DNA from: Phycisphaerales bacterium
GTDB taxonomy: Bacteria > Planctomycetota > Phycisphaerae > Tepidisphaerales > Tepidisphaeraceae
DNA: 13,127 bases
Assembly: GCA_028288905.1 (NCBI GenBank)
Contig: JAQGHJ010000344.1
Location: 1 to 13,127, forward strand
Direction of reading: 5' to 3'
Shown piece by piece: positions 6,103 to 13,127 of the stretch. The position numbers and the translations under genes are program-made. The notes under the pieces are model-generated. The model was not told the origin of the DNA. It did no database searches and was given only the letters and a program-made list of their open reading frames with translations. Each line of letters starts with the position of its first letter. Position 1 is the first letter of the stretch.

Positions 6103-6529
6103 AGCGGGTTCTAAAGGCGACCGGGTGCGGGCGACGGCGGCAACGCGGCGATAGCGGCGGCGGCGGACGTTCGGAACTCGGTCGGGGAGGCGGACGAGAG
6201 AGTGGGGGACGGGCGGCAGCTCGGCCGCCGAGGGGGCGGAGCTACGTCCGCGGCAAACGAGTTTACCCGCCGCCGCCGACGCAATCACCCCGCGGCCGGA
6301 TTATTCGTGCCGATCGCGGCGGGGGGAGCAGGACTGTCCATTGCTCCGGGCCGGTTGCAGTAGGTCCAGAGCAGAGTCCTCGTGCCAGCCGGGCCTTGGA
6401 TTACGGGAGGTGAAGAACAATTGGCGGGTGCCATGGGCTGCGGTACGCGCCTGCCGATGGCAGCCGCGTTGCGCCCATCCGGACGTCGATCGAGGTGATA
6501 GGGATCGAAGGGTAAGAGTTGAGCCCGCC
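6103..6529. other. Gap between narB and the methyltransferase gene
   Basis: These 427 bases hold no convincing gene. The minus-strand frame running through it (part of 7586-6285) is a shadow of narB that continues by chance. A small hairpin, CTGCC/GGCAG at 6451-6463, lies past the narB stop, without a T-run. The part nearest the methyltransferase is built of GGC-rich short runs and probably contains its promoter, but I cannot point to boxes. Confidence 0.5.
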
Positions 6530-8683
6530 CTACATGGCCGCCAGCGCCGGCTCCGCAGCGGGCATTGGCCTGACGCGGCCGGGCGGCGTCGCCCCCACCT
6601 TGCTCACCCGCACCGCGCAGCACTTCAGGGCCGGCTGTTGGCTCAGCGGGTCGGTCGCGTCCGTCGTCGCCTCGTTCGGGCTGGCGGCCCGGCCCCACAG
6701 CTCGTTCCAGTGGATCGGCATGAACACGACGCCCGGTGACGTGTCCGCGTCCACCCGGGCGACCGACCGGGCCGTCCCCCGTCCGCTGGCCACGTCGACG
6801 TCGTCGCCGTCGGCGACGCCCAGCTCGGCCGCGTCGTCCGGGTGGATCTGCAGGTACGGGCCCGGGTCCCGGTCGTTCAGCTGGGCGACGGTGCCGGTCT
6901 TCGTCCGGGTGTGCCACTGGTTCAGCGTCCGGCCCGTCGTCAGCAGGAGCGGAAACTCGGGCGTCGGCCGCTCGCCGGGGTCGACGGCGTCCCGGGCCCA
7001 CAGCCGCGCCCGGCCGGTGGCGGTGGGGTACGAGCCGTCGGCGTACCGCCGCTCGGCGCTGCGGCCCATGCTCGGGAACGGCCACTGCTGCGGGCCCCGC
7101 TCGGCCAGCAGCTTGTGGTGCAGCGCGCTCTGGTCGTTCGGCCGACCGGCCGTCGACCGGGCGAACTCGTCGAAGATCGCCGCGGCCGACTCGTACGCCA
7201 TGCCCCGCCCGAACCCCATCGCGGCCGCCACGTCCCGCACCCACTGCCAGTCCGGCTTGGCGTCCCCCGGCGGCGGGACGACCTGCCGCATCAGCGTCAC
7301 CCGCCGCTCGCTGTTGCAGAACGTCCCGTCCATCTCCAGGTTCACCGCGGCCGGGAGCATCACGTGCGCGTACCGCGTCGTCTCGGTCGGGTAGTAGGCG
7401 TCCTGCACGATCAGCAGTTCCGCCCGCTCCAGCGCCCGGCGGACCTTCGGCAGGTTCGGCATGCTGGCGGCCGGGTTCGACCCGATCACCCACACCGCCT
7501 TGATCTCGCCCCGGTCGACCGCGTCGAACAGCTGAACGGCGTCGTGGCCGGGCTCCGGCCGGATCGTGCCCGGCGGCACGCCCCACACTCCTTCGACGGC
7601 CGCCCGGTCGTTCGGGTCGACGACCGTCCGGTAGCCGGGCAGCGTGTGGCTCATGTACCCGACGTCCCGCCCGCCCATGGCGTTCGGCTGGCCGGTCAGG
7701 CTAAACGGCCCCGCCCCCGGCTTGCCGATCCGGCCGGTCGCCAGGTGCAGGTTCACGATCGCGTTCGTCGTGAACGTGCCCTGGAGCGTCTGGTTCACCC
7801 CCATGGTCCAGAACGTCAGCAGCTTGTCGCGGTCGGCCAGCAACCGGGCGGCGGCGTGGAGGTCGACGGGGTCGATGCCGCAGTCGGCCGCCACCCGGGC
7901 CGGCGGGTACGCGTTCAGCAGCGCGTCGAGCTCGGCCCAGCCGTCGGTGTGGGCGTTGACGTACGCCCGGTCGATCTTGCCGAACGCGCGGAACAGGTGC
8001 AGCAGCCCGTTCAGCAGCGACAGGTCCGACCCGGGGCGGACGGGCAGGTGCAGCGTGGCCGCGGCGGCGGTGGCGGTGCGGCGGGGGTCGGCGACCACGC
8101 ATTTGGCGCCCTTCTCGATCTGCTTCTTGACCCGCTCGAACGTGATCGGGTGGGCGTCGGCCGCGTTCGACCCGACGAACAGGAACGCGTCGGCCAGCTC
8201 GATGTCCGCGTACGCGGTCGGCGGGCCGTCGCTCCCGAACGACAGCTTCATCCCGACGGCCGCCCCGCTCATGCACAGCCGGCTGTTGCTGTCGCAGTGG
8301 TTCGTCCGCAGGAACCCCTTGGCGAACTTGTTGGCGATGTACTGGCTCTCGGTCGTGAGCTGCCCGGACAGGTAGAAGGCGATGGCCCCCGGCCCGTGCG
8401 AGTCCAGGATGCGCCGCAGCCCGTCCGCCGCCGCCCGCACGGCCGCCGCCGCCGGGACGATCTGCGGGCCGGCCCCGAACCGCTCCCGGAGCATCGCGTG
8501 CCGCAGCCGGGTCGGCACGTTCACCGTCTGCCCGACCGACCCGCCCTTGGGGCACACCCGCCCGAAGTTGGCCGGGTGCTTCGGGTCCCCGCGGACGCGC
8601 AGGACCCGTTCGCCGTCGGTCGTGGCGATCAGGCCGCAGCCGACGCCGCAGTAGGGGCAGAGGGTGTGAACGTCGCGGCGCAT
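6530..8683 (-). CDS. narB: Assimilatory nitrate reductase, molybdenum catalytic subunit (NarB/NasA type)
   Basis: This 717-residue cytoplasmic enzyme reduces nitrate to nitrite. The N-terminal 4Fe-4S site is CPYCGVGC plus CPKG (Cys9, Cys12, Cys16, Cys44, with Lys46 after it). NSRLCMSG places Cys137 as the likely Mo ligand, and PTAYADIELADAFLFVGSN, DPRRTATA and GVNQTLQGTFTTNAIVNLHLATGRIGKPGAGPFSLTGQPNAMGGRD-type segments are the molybdopterin-binding body; TTGRTLNQWHTRTKTG and FMPIHWNELW belong to the C-terminal cofactor domain. No twin-arginine signal is present, so it is not periplasmic Nap. The length fits cyanobacterial NarB; the extra C-terminal BFD-type iron-sulphur domain of Klebsiella-like NasA is absent, so electrons must come from a separate protein. 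The gene is third after nirA and the Fe-S/FAD reductase, 115 bases beyond the latter, with a large hairpin in between. No Shine-Dalgarno is visible before ATG 8683. Confidence 0.93.
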   Translation of the reverse strand: MRRDVHTLCPYCGVGCGLIATTDGERVLRVRGDPKHPANFGRVCPKGGSVGQTVNVPTRLRHAMLRERFGAGPQIVPAAAAVRAAADGLRRILDSHGPGAIAFYLSGQLTTESQYIANKFAKGFLRTNHCDSNSRLCMSGAAVGMKLSFGSDGPPTAYADIELADAFLFVGSNAADAHPITFERVKKQIEKGAKCVVADPRRTATAAAATLHLPVRPGSDLSLLNGLLHLFRAFGKIDRAYVNAHTDGWAELDALLNAYPPARVAADCGIDPVDLHAAARLLADRDKLLTFWTMGVNQTLQGTFTTNAIVNLHLATGRIGKPGAGPFSLTGQPNAMGGRDVGYMSHTLPGYRTVVDPNDRAAVEGVWGVPPGTIRPEPGHDAVQLFDAVDRGEIKAVWVIGSNPAASMPNLPKVRRALERAELLIVQDAYYPTETTRYAHVMLPAAVNLEMDGTFCNSERRVTLMRQVVPPPGDAKPDWQWVRDVAAAMGFGRGMAYESAAAIFDEFARSTAGRPNDQSALHHKLLAERGPQQWPFPSMGRSAERRYADGSYPTATGRARLWARDAVDPGERPTPEFPLLLTTGRTLNQWHTRTKTGTVAQLNDRDPGPYLQIHPDDAAELGVADGDDVDVASGRGTARSVARVDADTSPGVVFMPIHWNELWGRAASPNEATTDATDPLSQQPALKCCAVRVSKVGATPPGRVRPMPAAEPALAAM

Positions 8684-8706
8684 GGCGGGGGAGTCATCCG
8701 TCCTTC

Positions 8707-8786
8707 GTCATTGGTCCTTTGTCCTTGGTGGCCTGAGGTGCCCCGTCGGGCCGCGCGGCACCAACCAAGGACAAAGGACCAATGAC
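8707..8786. repeat. 80-bp inverted repeat between reductase and narB
   Basis: Positions 8707-8729 and 8764-8786 are perfect 23-bp inverted copies (GTCATTGGTCCTTTGTCCTT plus GGT). An inner stem GGTGCC (8737-8742) with GGCACC (8757-8762) caps the loop. The arm contains a 7-base tandem, GTCCTTT/GTCCTTG. It fills nearly the whole intercistronic gap. In RNA it would be a very stable hairpin able to stop, pause or protect the message between the two cistrons. Words like GGACAAAGGACCAATGAC look like a dispersed repeat family rather than an operon-specific site. Confidence 0.8.
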
Positions 8787-8798
8787 AAGTGACTCCGC

Positions 8799-10451
8799 TC
8801 AGTACACGTCGCGCTGGTACCGTTTGTTCTTCGTCAGATCCGCCACCCACGCCTTCGCCGCCTCCGGGCTCATCCCGCCCTGCTCGGCCACAATCTTCTT
8901 CAGGGCGTTGTCGACGTCGGTCGCCATCCGCTTGGCGTCGCCGCAGACGTAGAAGTGGGCGCCGTCCTGCAGCCACTTCCAAAGCTCGGCCGCGTTCTCC
9001 AGCATGCGGGTTTGGACGTACACCTTCTCCTTCTGATCCCGGCTGAAGGCGAGGTCGAGCCGGGTGAGCAGGCCGTCTTTTTTGTACCCCTCCAGCTCGG
9101 CGTCGTACAGGAAGTCGTACTGCTTCTGCTGATCGCCGAAGAAGAGCCAGTTCTTGCCCTTCGCCCTGGCCGCGTGCCGCTCGGCCAGGAACGCGCGAAA
9201 CGGGGCGATGCCGGTGCCGGGGCCGACCATGATCATCGGGGCGTCCGGGTTCTCCGGCACGCCGAACCCGTGGGACGGGTGGACGAACAGCCGGGCCTTG
9301 AGCCCCGGCTTGATCCGATCGGCGAAGAACGTCGAGCAGACGCCCTTGCACTGCCGCTCGCGCTTGTTCACGTACCGGACGATGCCGACCGTCAAATGCA
9401 CCTGGTCCGGGTGGGCCTTGAGGCTCGACGAGATCGAGTACAGCCGCGGCTGCAGCGGGTTCAGGGCGGTGACGAACTCGTACGGCTCCGGCTTGGCAGA
9501 CGGGAACTGCCGCAGCAGGTCCAGCACCTCGTCCCCCTCCGGCAGGCTGTCGTCCGCCAGGATCTGCTTGAGCTGGCTCGCCTGCTCCGGGTCGGCGGCG
9601 GTGTTGATCAGCAGCTCGAACATCAGGTCGGTCGGCTTGCCGAGCGAGTACTGCTTGAGCAGCGCCTCGTAGAACCCGACCCGCTCGCCGTCGGCCCCGA
9701 CCACCTCCTCGGCCCCGCTGGCATCGAGGGCCTCGAGCACCCAGCTCACGAGGTCCGGGTCGTTCTCGGGGATGACGCCGAGCGCGTCGCCGACCTTGTA
9801 CGTCAGCCCGGACCCCTTGAGGTCAAACGACACGAACCGGGTGTCCTTCATCGACCCGGGCTTATTCAGCGGGTCGCACTTGAGCAGCCGGGCGGGGAAC
9901 GGGTTGTGCCGGCCGAACGCGCCGGCGTTGGCCAACTTGCCCGGGGCGGAAGTCGCCGGCGTGGCCGAGCCGGTGCCGCCGGCCGCCGGCGCGATCGCCC
10001 CGCCGCCGCCGGCCGTGCCCTCCTTGGCGACGAGGTCCTTGAGCTTGCGACTCGTTTCCTTCCCGCCGGGCGAGCACTTCGTCAGGCTCTTCTCGTGCCC
10101 GGCGGCGATCGCTTCGGAGTAGGTCTGGCACAGGTACCCGCACGCCCCGCAGTCGAGCTGGGCCATGGCGGCCATCAGCTTCCGGGCGTACGGCTTCCCG
10201 TCGACCAGCGCCATCCGCTCGTCCAGCGCCAGGGCGGGGTCGTGCCACGGCATCTCCTCCTCGCCGGCCGGGGCGGCCGCGGGGGCGAGGGTGTCGGCGG
10301 CCGGGGCGAGGAGGGCCGACCCGTTGCCGTTGACGGCTGCGGCCGACCCGTTGCCGCTCGCGTGGCTCACCAGCCCGGCGAAGAAGCCGTTCAGCCACGA
10401 CCGCTGGGCCTCGGAGAACGGAGCGTTGTTGGGGAGGACGGGGATGACCAT
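8799..10451 (-). CDS. CysJ-like NAD(P)H reductase with 4Fe-4S domain in place of flavodoxin
   Basis: This is a 550-residue protein. Order of parts: an N-terminal helix FSEAQRSWLNGFFAGL (12-27), which matches the LTPTQLAWVSGYFWGM region of E. coli CysJ as I recall it; a Gly/Asn/Ala/Pro linker (31-66); a PF04060-type iron-sulphur domain (about 68-145) with Cys101, Cys104, Cys108 and Cys126 in C-x2-C-x3-C-x17-C spacing; a second linker; then the CysJ-type FAD/NADPH half with RLYSISSS (336-343), KGVCSTFFADRI (369-380), GPGTGIAPFRAFL (410-422), NWLFFGD (434-440), YVCGDAKRMA (501-510) and the end RYQRDVY. CysJ's FMN flavodoxin domain is absent. It would carry electrons from NADPH through FAD and the cluster to a partner. 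Placed between nirA and narB, it is the likely donor for one or both; annotation as sulfite reductase alpha subunit would follow from homology only. ATG 10451 has no Shine-Dalgarno; the upstream open frame is antisense-like noise. Confidence 0.9.
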   Translation of the reverse strand: MVIPVLPNNAPFSEAQRSWLNGFFAGLVSHASGNGSAAAVNGNGSALLAPAADTLAPAAAPAGEEEMPWHDPALALDERMALVDGKPYARKLMAAMAQLDCGACGYLCQTYSEAIAAGHEKSLTKCSPGGKETSRKLKDLVAKEGTAGGGGAIAPAAGGTGSATPATSAPGKLANAGAFGRHNPFPARLLKCDPLNKPGSMKDTRFVSFDLKGSGLTYKVGDALGVIPENDPDLVSWVLEALDASGAEEVVGADGERVGFYEALLKQYSLGKPTDLMFELLINTAADPEQASQLKQILADDSLPEGDEVLDLLRQFPSAKPEPYEFVTALNPLQPRLYSISSSLKAHPDQVHLTVGIVRYVNKRERQCKGVCSTFFADRIKPGLKARLFVHPSHGFGVPENPDAPMIMVGPGTGIAPFRAFLAERHAARAKGKNWLFFGDQQKQYDFLYDAELEGYKKDGLLTRLDLAFSRDQKEKVYVQTRMLENAAELWKWLQDGAHFYVCGDAKRMATDVDNALKKIVAEQGGMSPEAAKAWVADLTKNKRYQRDVY

Positions 10452-10475
10452 GGCGGTTTCGGTGATTGGGTTTCG

Positions 10476-10506
10476 CGTGCGACTTCTCGGCATCGGGCGT
10501 CGCACG
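10476..10506 (-). other. Hairpin in nirA-reductase intercistronic gap
   Basis: CGTGCGAC (10476-10483) pairs with GTCGCACG (10499-10506) around 15 bases, within the 94-base gap between the nirA stop and the reductase start. It could be an mRNA processing or stability element. The gap has no promoter that I can see. Confidence 0.35.
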
Positions 10507-10545
10507 AGGCGTCCTGATAGACACCCGACGGCGACGCGAGGCCGC

Positions 10546-12498
10546 TCATCCCGGGCTGGAGTCGGCGACGATCTTCTCAGCGTGCCCGCGCGGGTCGCGG
10601 GTCTCGTGGCCGACGTGCGTCGGCACGCCGTCCGGCAGGTCGGCCGTCGCGGACGCGGCGGCGGCGGCGTGCTGGGCGAACAGGTCCAGCAATGGGTCCG
10701 TCTCGTGCCGGCGGACGAACGCGTTGAACGACTCGTCCTTCGACGTCCGGCCGGCCATGTACCCGCGGAGCATCTTCTCGATTGTGGCCGGTAGGTCGGT
10801 CGCGACGACGTCCCGGTACATCTCCCGGCCGACGGCCTGGTCGGCCCCGTACCCGCCGCCGACGAACACGTGGTACCCCTCGACCATGTCTTCGCCAACC
10901 TCGATCTTCGTCCCGATCATGCCGATGTCGCCCATGTAGTGCTGGGCGCACGAGTTCGGGCACCCGGTCAGGTGGATGTTGACCGGCACGTCCAGGGCGA
11001 TCCGCTTGTCGAGCACGTCGGCGACGGCCGTCGCGTGTTGTTTCGTGTGGGCCAGGGCGAACTTGCACCCGGCCGCTCCGGTGCAGGCGACGAGGCCGGC
11101 CCGGACGTTCGTCGCCGTCGTCGGCAGGCCGACGGCGTCGAGGGCATCCGCCAGCGACTTGGCGTCGGCCTCGTCCACGTCCGAGATCAGCAGGTTCTGC
11201 CAGACGGTGAGCCGGACCGTGCCGGACCCGTACGCGTCGGCGAGGTCGGCCACCGCCCGCATCTGGGTGACGGTCATGCGCCCGACCGGCAGCACGACCC
11301 CGACGTACACCTTGCCGGGCTGCCGCTGCGGGAACACTCCGATGTGCCCGTGCTTGGCGACCGGCGGCCGGGGGTCGCAGGCGTCGAGCGGCACCCGCCG
11401 CAGCGACCGGCCGAGCATCTTCTCGGTCTCCTCCAGGAACTTCGGGTGGCCCCACCGGTCTAGCAGGTACTTGAGCCGGGCCTTCTTGCGGTCGGTCCGG
11501 TCGCCGTGTTCGATGAACACCCGCACGACCGCCCCGGCCACCGGGACGCACTCCTCCGGCTTCAGCAGCACGCCCCCGTCCTTGGCGAAGTCCTTGTGCC
11601 CGGTGATGCCGCCGAGGGCCATCCGGTAGTAGACGCCCGGCTCCACCGGCTGCCCGGCGCCGTCCGTCTTGCCCTCGCCCACCCGGACGGCGGAGAACCC
11701 GATGTCGTTCGTGTCCTCGACCGCGCTGATCGCCCCGCCGCCGTCGAACGCGATGTTGAACTTCCGCGGCAGCCCGTACAGCTCCCGGCGGTTGTAGATG
11801 TAGTGCTGCATCTCCCGGGCGAGCGGGCGGGTGTCGTGCAGCTCTTGCGGGTCGATGCCGGCCGTCGGGCTGCCGGTGATGTTCCGGATGTTGTCCGCGC
11901 CCGACCCGCGGGGAACGATACCGGCCTCGTGCAGCCCCTCGAGGAACTGCACGGCGTCGGCCGCCTTGATCTCCCTCACCTGCAGGTTCGCGCGGGTGGT
12001 GACGTCGGCGTACCCGCCGCCGTACCGCTCGGCCATCTCCGCCACCCGCCGGAGCTGGAACGTCGGCAGGATGCCGCCGGCGAACCGCAGCCGGCTCATG
12101 TAGCTGTCCTGGGCGGGCGCGACGTAGAACAGCCCGTGGTACTTGAACGCCAGGACGTCGGTGCCCTTGGGGTACTTGCCGTCGGCGGCGTGCTTCGACA
12201 GGTCGTCCCAGGTGTCGAGCGGGAACTTCTTCCGCTTGGCGACCTCCTCGGGCACGAGCTTCTTGCCGGCCGCCACCTGGGCGTCTTGAGCCTTGAAGTG
12301 GATGGCCTCCGGCCCGGTCGGCAGCGGGGCGTCTGCCGACCGCTCGGCCGGCGCGCGGCCTCCGCCGGGCATCTGTTCCGGGGCGAGCCCGAGCGTGCCG
12401 GCGAACGTGGCCCGGCCGTTCACCAGCAGCCCGGTCAGCCCGGCCCCGGCGGCGAAACCTTCGAGGTAGTTCTTCTGTTCAGTGGTGAAGTCGGACAT
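10546..12498 (-). CDS. nirA: Ferredoxin-type assimilatory nitrite reductase NirA
   Basis: This 650-residue siroheme/4Fe-4S enzyme makes the six-electron reduction of nitrite to ammonium in the cytoplasm. Two ferrodoxin-like half-domains precede two siroheme domains: MSRLRFAGGILPTFQLRRVAEMAERYGGGYADVTTRANLQ-type sequence (134-173), NIRNITGSPTAGID (203-216), and VFPQRQPGKVYVGVVLPVGRM (388-408). Cluster cysteines are Cys472, Cys478, Cys513 and Cys517 (ACTGAAGC and TGCPNSC), C-x5-C-x34-C-x3-C, the same spacing as I recall for spinach nitrite reductase. The CTG form favours nitrite over sulfite. It is longer than plant or cyanobacterial NirA because of an extra N-terminal stretch of about 60 residues with FTTEQKNYLEGFAAGAG and a polar C-terminal tail after residue 605. 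Start ATG 12498 has a weak GGGTGA close by. It heads the nirA-reductase-narB series. Confidence 0.93.
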   Translation of the reverse strand: MSDFTTEQKNYLEGFAAGAGLTGLLVNGRATFAGTLGLAPEQMPGGGRAPAERSADAPLPTGPEAIHFKAQDAQVAAGKKLVPEEVAKRKKFPLDTWDDLSKHAADGKYPKGTDVLAFKYHGLFYVAPAQDSYMSRLRFAGGILPTFQLRRVAEMAERYGGGYADVTTRANLQVREIKAADAVQFLEGLHEAGIVPRGSGADNIRNITGSPTAGIDPQELHDTRPLAREMQHYIYNRRELYGLPRKFNIAFDGGGAISAVEDTNDIGFSAVRVGEGKTDGAGQPVEPGVYYRMALGGITGHKDFAKDGGVLLKPEECVPVAGAVVRVFIEHGDRTDRKKARLKYLLDRWGHPKFLEETEKMLGRSLRRVPLDACDPRPPVAKHGHIGVFPQRQPGKVYVGVVLPVGRMTVTQMRAVADLADAYGSGTVRLTVWQNLLISDVDEADAKSLADALDAVGLPTTATNVRAGLVACTGAAGCKFALAHTKQHATAVADVLDKRIALDVPVNIHLTGCPNSCAQHYMGDIGMIGTKIEVGEDMVEGYHVFVGGGYGADQAVGREMYRDVVATDLPATIEKMLRGYMAGRTSKDESFNAFVRRHETDPLLDLFAQHAAAAASATADLPDGVPTHVGHETRDPRGHAEKIVADSSPG

Positions 12499-12518
12499 AC
12501 GTCACCCGAATCGTTTCC

Positions 12519-12614
12519 AGCCACAGATGAACACGGATGAACACGGATAAGAGACGGATATTGGGCAGCCCTTTGCCGCTCCCTATCTGTGTTCATCCGT
12601 GTTCATCTGTGGCT
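12519..12614. repeat. Long inverted repeat upstream of nirA (GATGAACACG type)
   Basis: Positions 12519-12549 and 12584-12614 are inverted copies over 31 bases with one mismatch, around a 34-base loop. Each arm is built from a 10-base tandem unit, GATGAACACG. The element takes up almost all of the gap between the porin stop and the nirA start. From memory, words such as CCACAGATGAACACGGATGA and its complement occur as dispersed intergenic repeats in many bacterial genomes. It may stop read-through from the porin gene or shape the nirA leader. Confidence 0.8.
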
Positions 12615-12623
12615 AACGTCCCT

Positions 12624-13127
12624 TCAGAACGTGAACTGCACGGCCGCGTACACGAAGTCAATGTCTTCCGACGGCCCGGTCTGCTCGAGGAAGTCGCCGG
12701 CGAAGAAGTGGCTGTACCCGAAGTACGCCGCCGTGTGCCGGTCGATCTGCCAGTTCAGCAGCAGGTCGATCTCCGACCCGACGAACGCCGCGTCGCTCCC
12801 GCCGTCGGCCCGCAGCACGCCGCCGCCGGCGTTGATGACCGCGTCGTCCGTGCTGTACCGCCAGAACAGGTGGTAGTCGGCCCGGAGCGCGACCTTCTTG
12901 GCGAACGACCGGTTCTCCAGCAGGGCCAGCTCGACGCCCGGGTGGACGTCGATGATGTTGCTCCGGCCGATCACGTCGATGTACCCGAAGTACGCGTGCC
13001 CGAGCGGGAACAGCTGGTTGAAGCGCTCGGAATCGCGGTCGTTCGGGTCGTCGTCCCCGCTGGCGGCGTCAAACCCGAAGTACACCCGCGGCTTCAGCGG
13101 GGCCGCGGCGAACGTGTACCCGCCCTC
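12624..13127 (-). CDS. Alginate-export-family outer-membrane porin, C-terminal part
   Basis: The frame is open from the right edge, so the N-terminus is missing; 167 residues are visible. The sequence reads as a beta-barrel with alternating aromatic and hydrophobic strands: PRVYFGFDAASGDDDPNDRD, FNQLFPLGHAYFGYIDVIGR, NIIDVHPGVELAL, LRADYHLFWRYSTDDAVINA, FVGSEIDLLLNWQIDRHTAA, YFGYSHFFAGDFLEQTG and a last strand IDFVYAAVQFTF. These are signatures of the alginate_exp family (AlgE-like, PF13372), and the final Phe is the usual barrel-assembly signal. Many planctomycete members are porins of unknown substrate; alginate export is not implied. It lies 125 bases before nirA on the same strand, so a role in letting nitrate or nitrite cross the outer membrane is possible but inferred from position only. 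GTG 13085 is an internal codon, not the start. Confidence 0.82.
   Translation of the reverse strand, partial: EGGYTFAAAPLKPRVYFGFDAASGDDDPNDRDSERFNQLFPLGHAYFGYIDVIGRSNIIDVHPGVELALLENRSFAKKVALRADYHLFWRYSTDDAVINAGGGVLRADGGSDAAFVGSEIDLLLNWQIDRHTAAYFGYSHFFAGDFLEQTGPSEDIDFVYAAVQFTF

Noticed and set aside
6405..6417. 13-base word GGGAGGTGAAGAA shared with the repeat at 3767-3779
   Set aside because: About one 13-base match is expected by chance in a window of this size, and the flanks do not match or form a hairpin.
6285..7586. Long minus-strand open frame of 433 codons overlapping narB
   Set aside because: Its translation is an Arg/Gly/Pro/Ala mix typical of an out-of-frame reading of GC-rich coding DNA, while the narB frame carries all family motifs.
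6842..8785. Plus-strand open frame of 647 codons antisense to narB
   Set aside because: Low-complexity Val/Arg/Gly/Pro translation without domains; it arises because GC-rich genes lack stops on the opposite strand. The same applies to 8955-10517, 10870-11463 and 11506-12540.
10452..10898. N-terminal extension of the CysJ-like reductase frame
   Set aside because: The extra residues are Arg/Thr/Ser-rich antisense of nirA, and the family start motif begins just after ATG 10451.
10546..12498. NirA gene as a sulfite reductase
   Set aside because: The cluster motif is CTGAAGC (nitrite type) rather than the C-x-S-x-x-T-C form of sulfite reductases, and a nitrate reductase is in the same series.
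1..13127. CRISPR array, tRNA, rRNA or intact insertion sequence
   Set aside because: I saw no regularly spaced direct repeats with spacers, no tRNA-like cloverleaf, and no transposase frame; the repeats found are inverted and solitary.

Overview
The window looks like chromosome from a very GC-rich planctomycete, probably of the Gemmata group. The sequence itself shows a PEP-CTERM sorting tail, a mostly SD-poor translation-start pattern, Ala/Pro/Arg-rich proteins, a SpoIIE-type phosphatase with a divergent sensor half, and NirA and reductase types that I recall from planctomycetes and related phyla. The lineage call is an inference from these features; no rRNA or marker gene is present.

Layout. 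The left edge (3-449, +) is the C-terminal part of a PEP-CTERM protein. It converges on a DUF2007/zinc-ribbon protein (763-1146, -) across a gap that holds a 139-bp inverted-repeat element. Next is an ABM-fold monooxygenase (1298-1585, -). The 810-base gap that follows is visibly AT-richer in its distal part. It carries a complete-looking minus-strand small RNA unit (promoter about 1888-1859, terminator with seven U at 1789-1746) and the control region of a MarR-type regulator (2396-2959, +), including a perfect palindrome just before its ATG. WrbA, an NAD(P)H:quinone oxidoreductase (3061-3678, +), follows in the same direction behind a 22-bp perfect palindrome and a good Shine-Dalgarno site. 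A repeat-type imperfect hairpin and a strong GC hairpin separate wrbA from a convergent SpoIIE-family phosphatase (3939-5237, -), which lies just downstream of a SAM-methyltransferase-like protein (5299-6102, -).

The right half is a minus-strand nitrate-assimilation cluster. In transcription order it has an alginate-export-family outer-membrane porin (12624 to beyond the edge), ferredoxin-type nitrite reductase NirA (12498-10546), a CysJ-like NAD(P)H reductase whose flavodoxin domain is replaced by a 4Fe-4S domain (10451-8799), and a NarB-type molybdenum nitrate reductase (8683-6530). Nitrate would be reduced by NarB to nitrite and by NirA to ammonium. Neither enzyme has its own NAD(P)H or flavin module, so the reductase between them is the obvious candidate electron donor. 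Large inverted repeats lie in the porin-nirA and reductase-narB gaps, and a smaller hairpin lies in the nirA-reductase gap.

The most interesting items are the N-terminal helix motif shared by NirA and the CysJ-like reductase, the domain-swapped reductase, the orphan small RNA, and three different inverted-repeat families placed in intergenic gaps.
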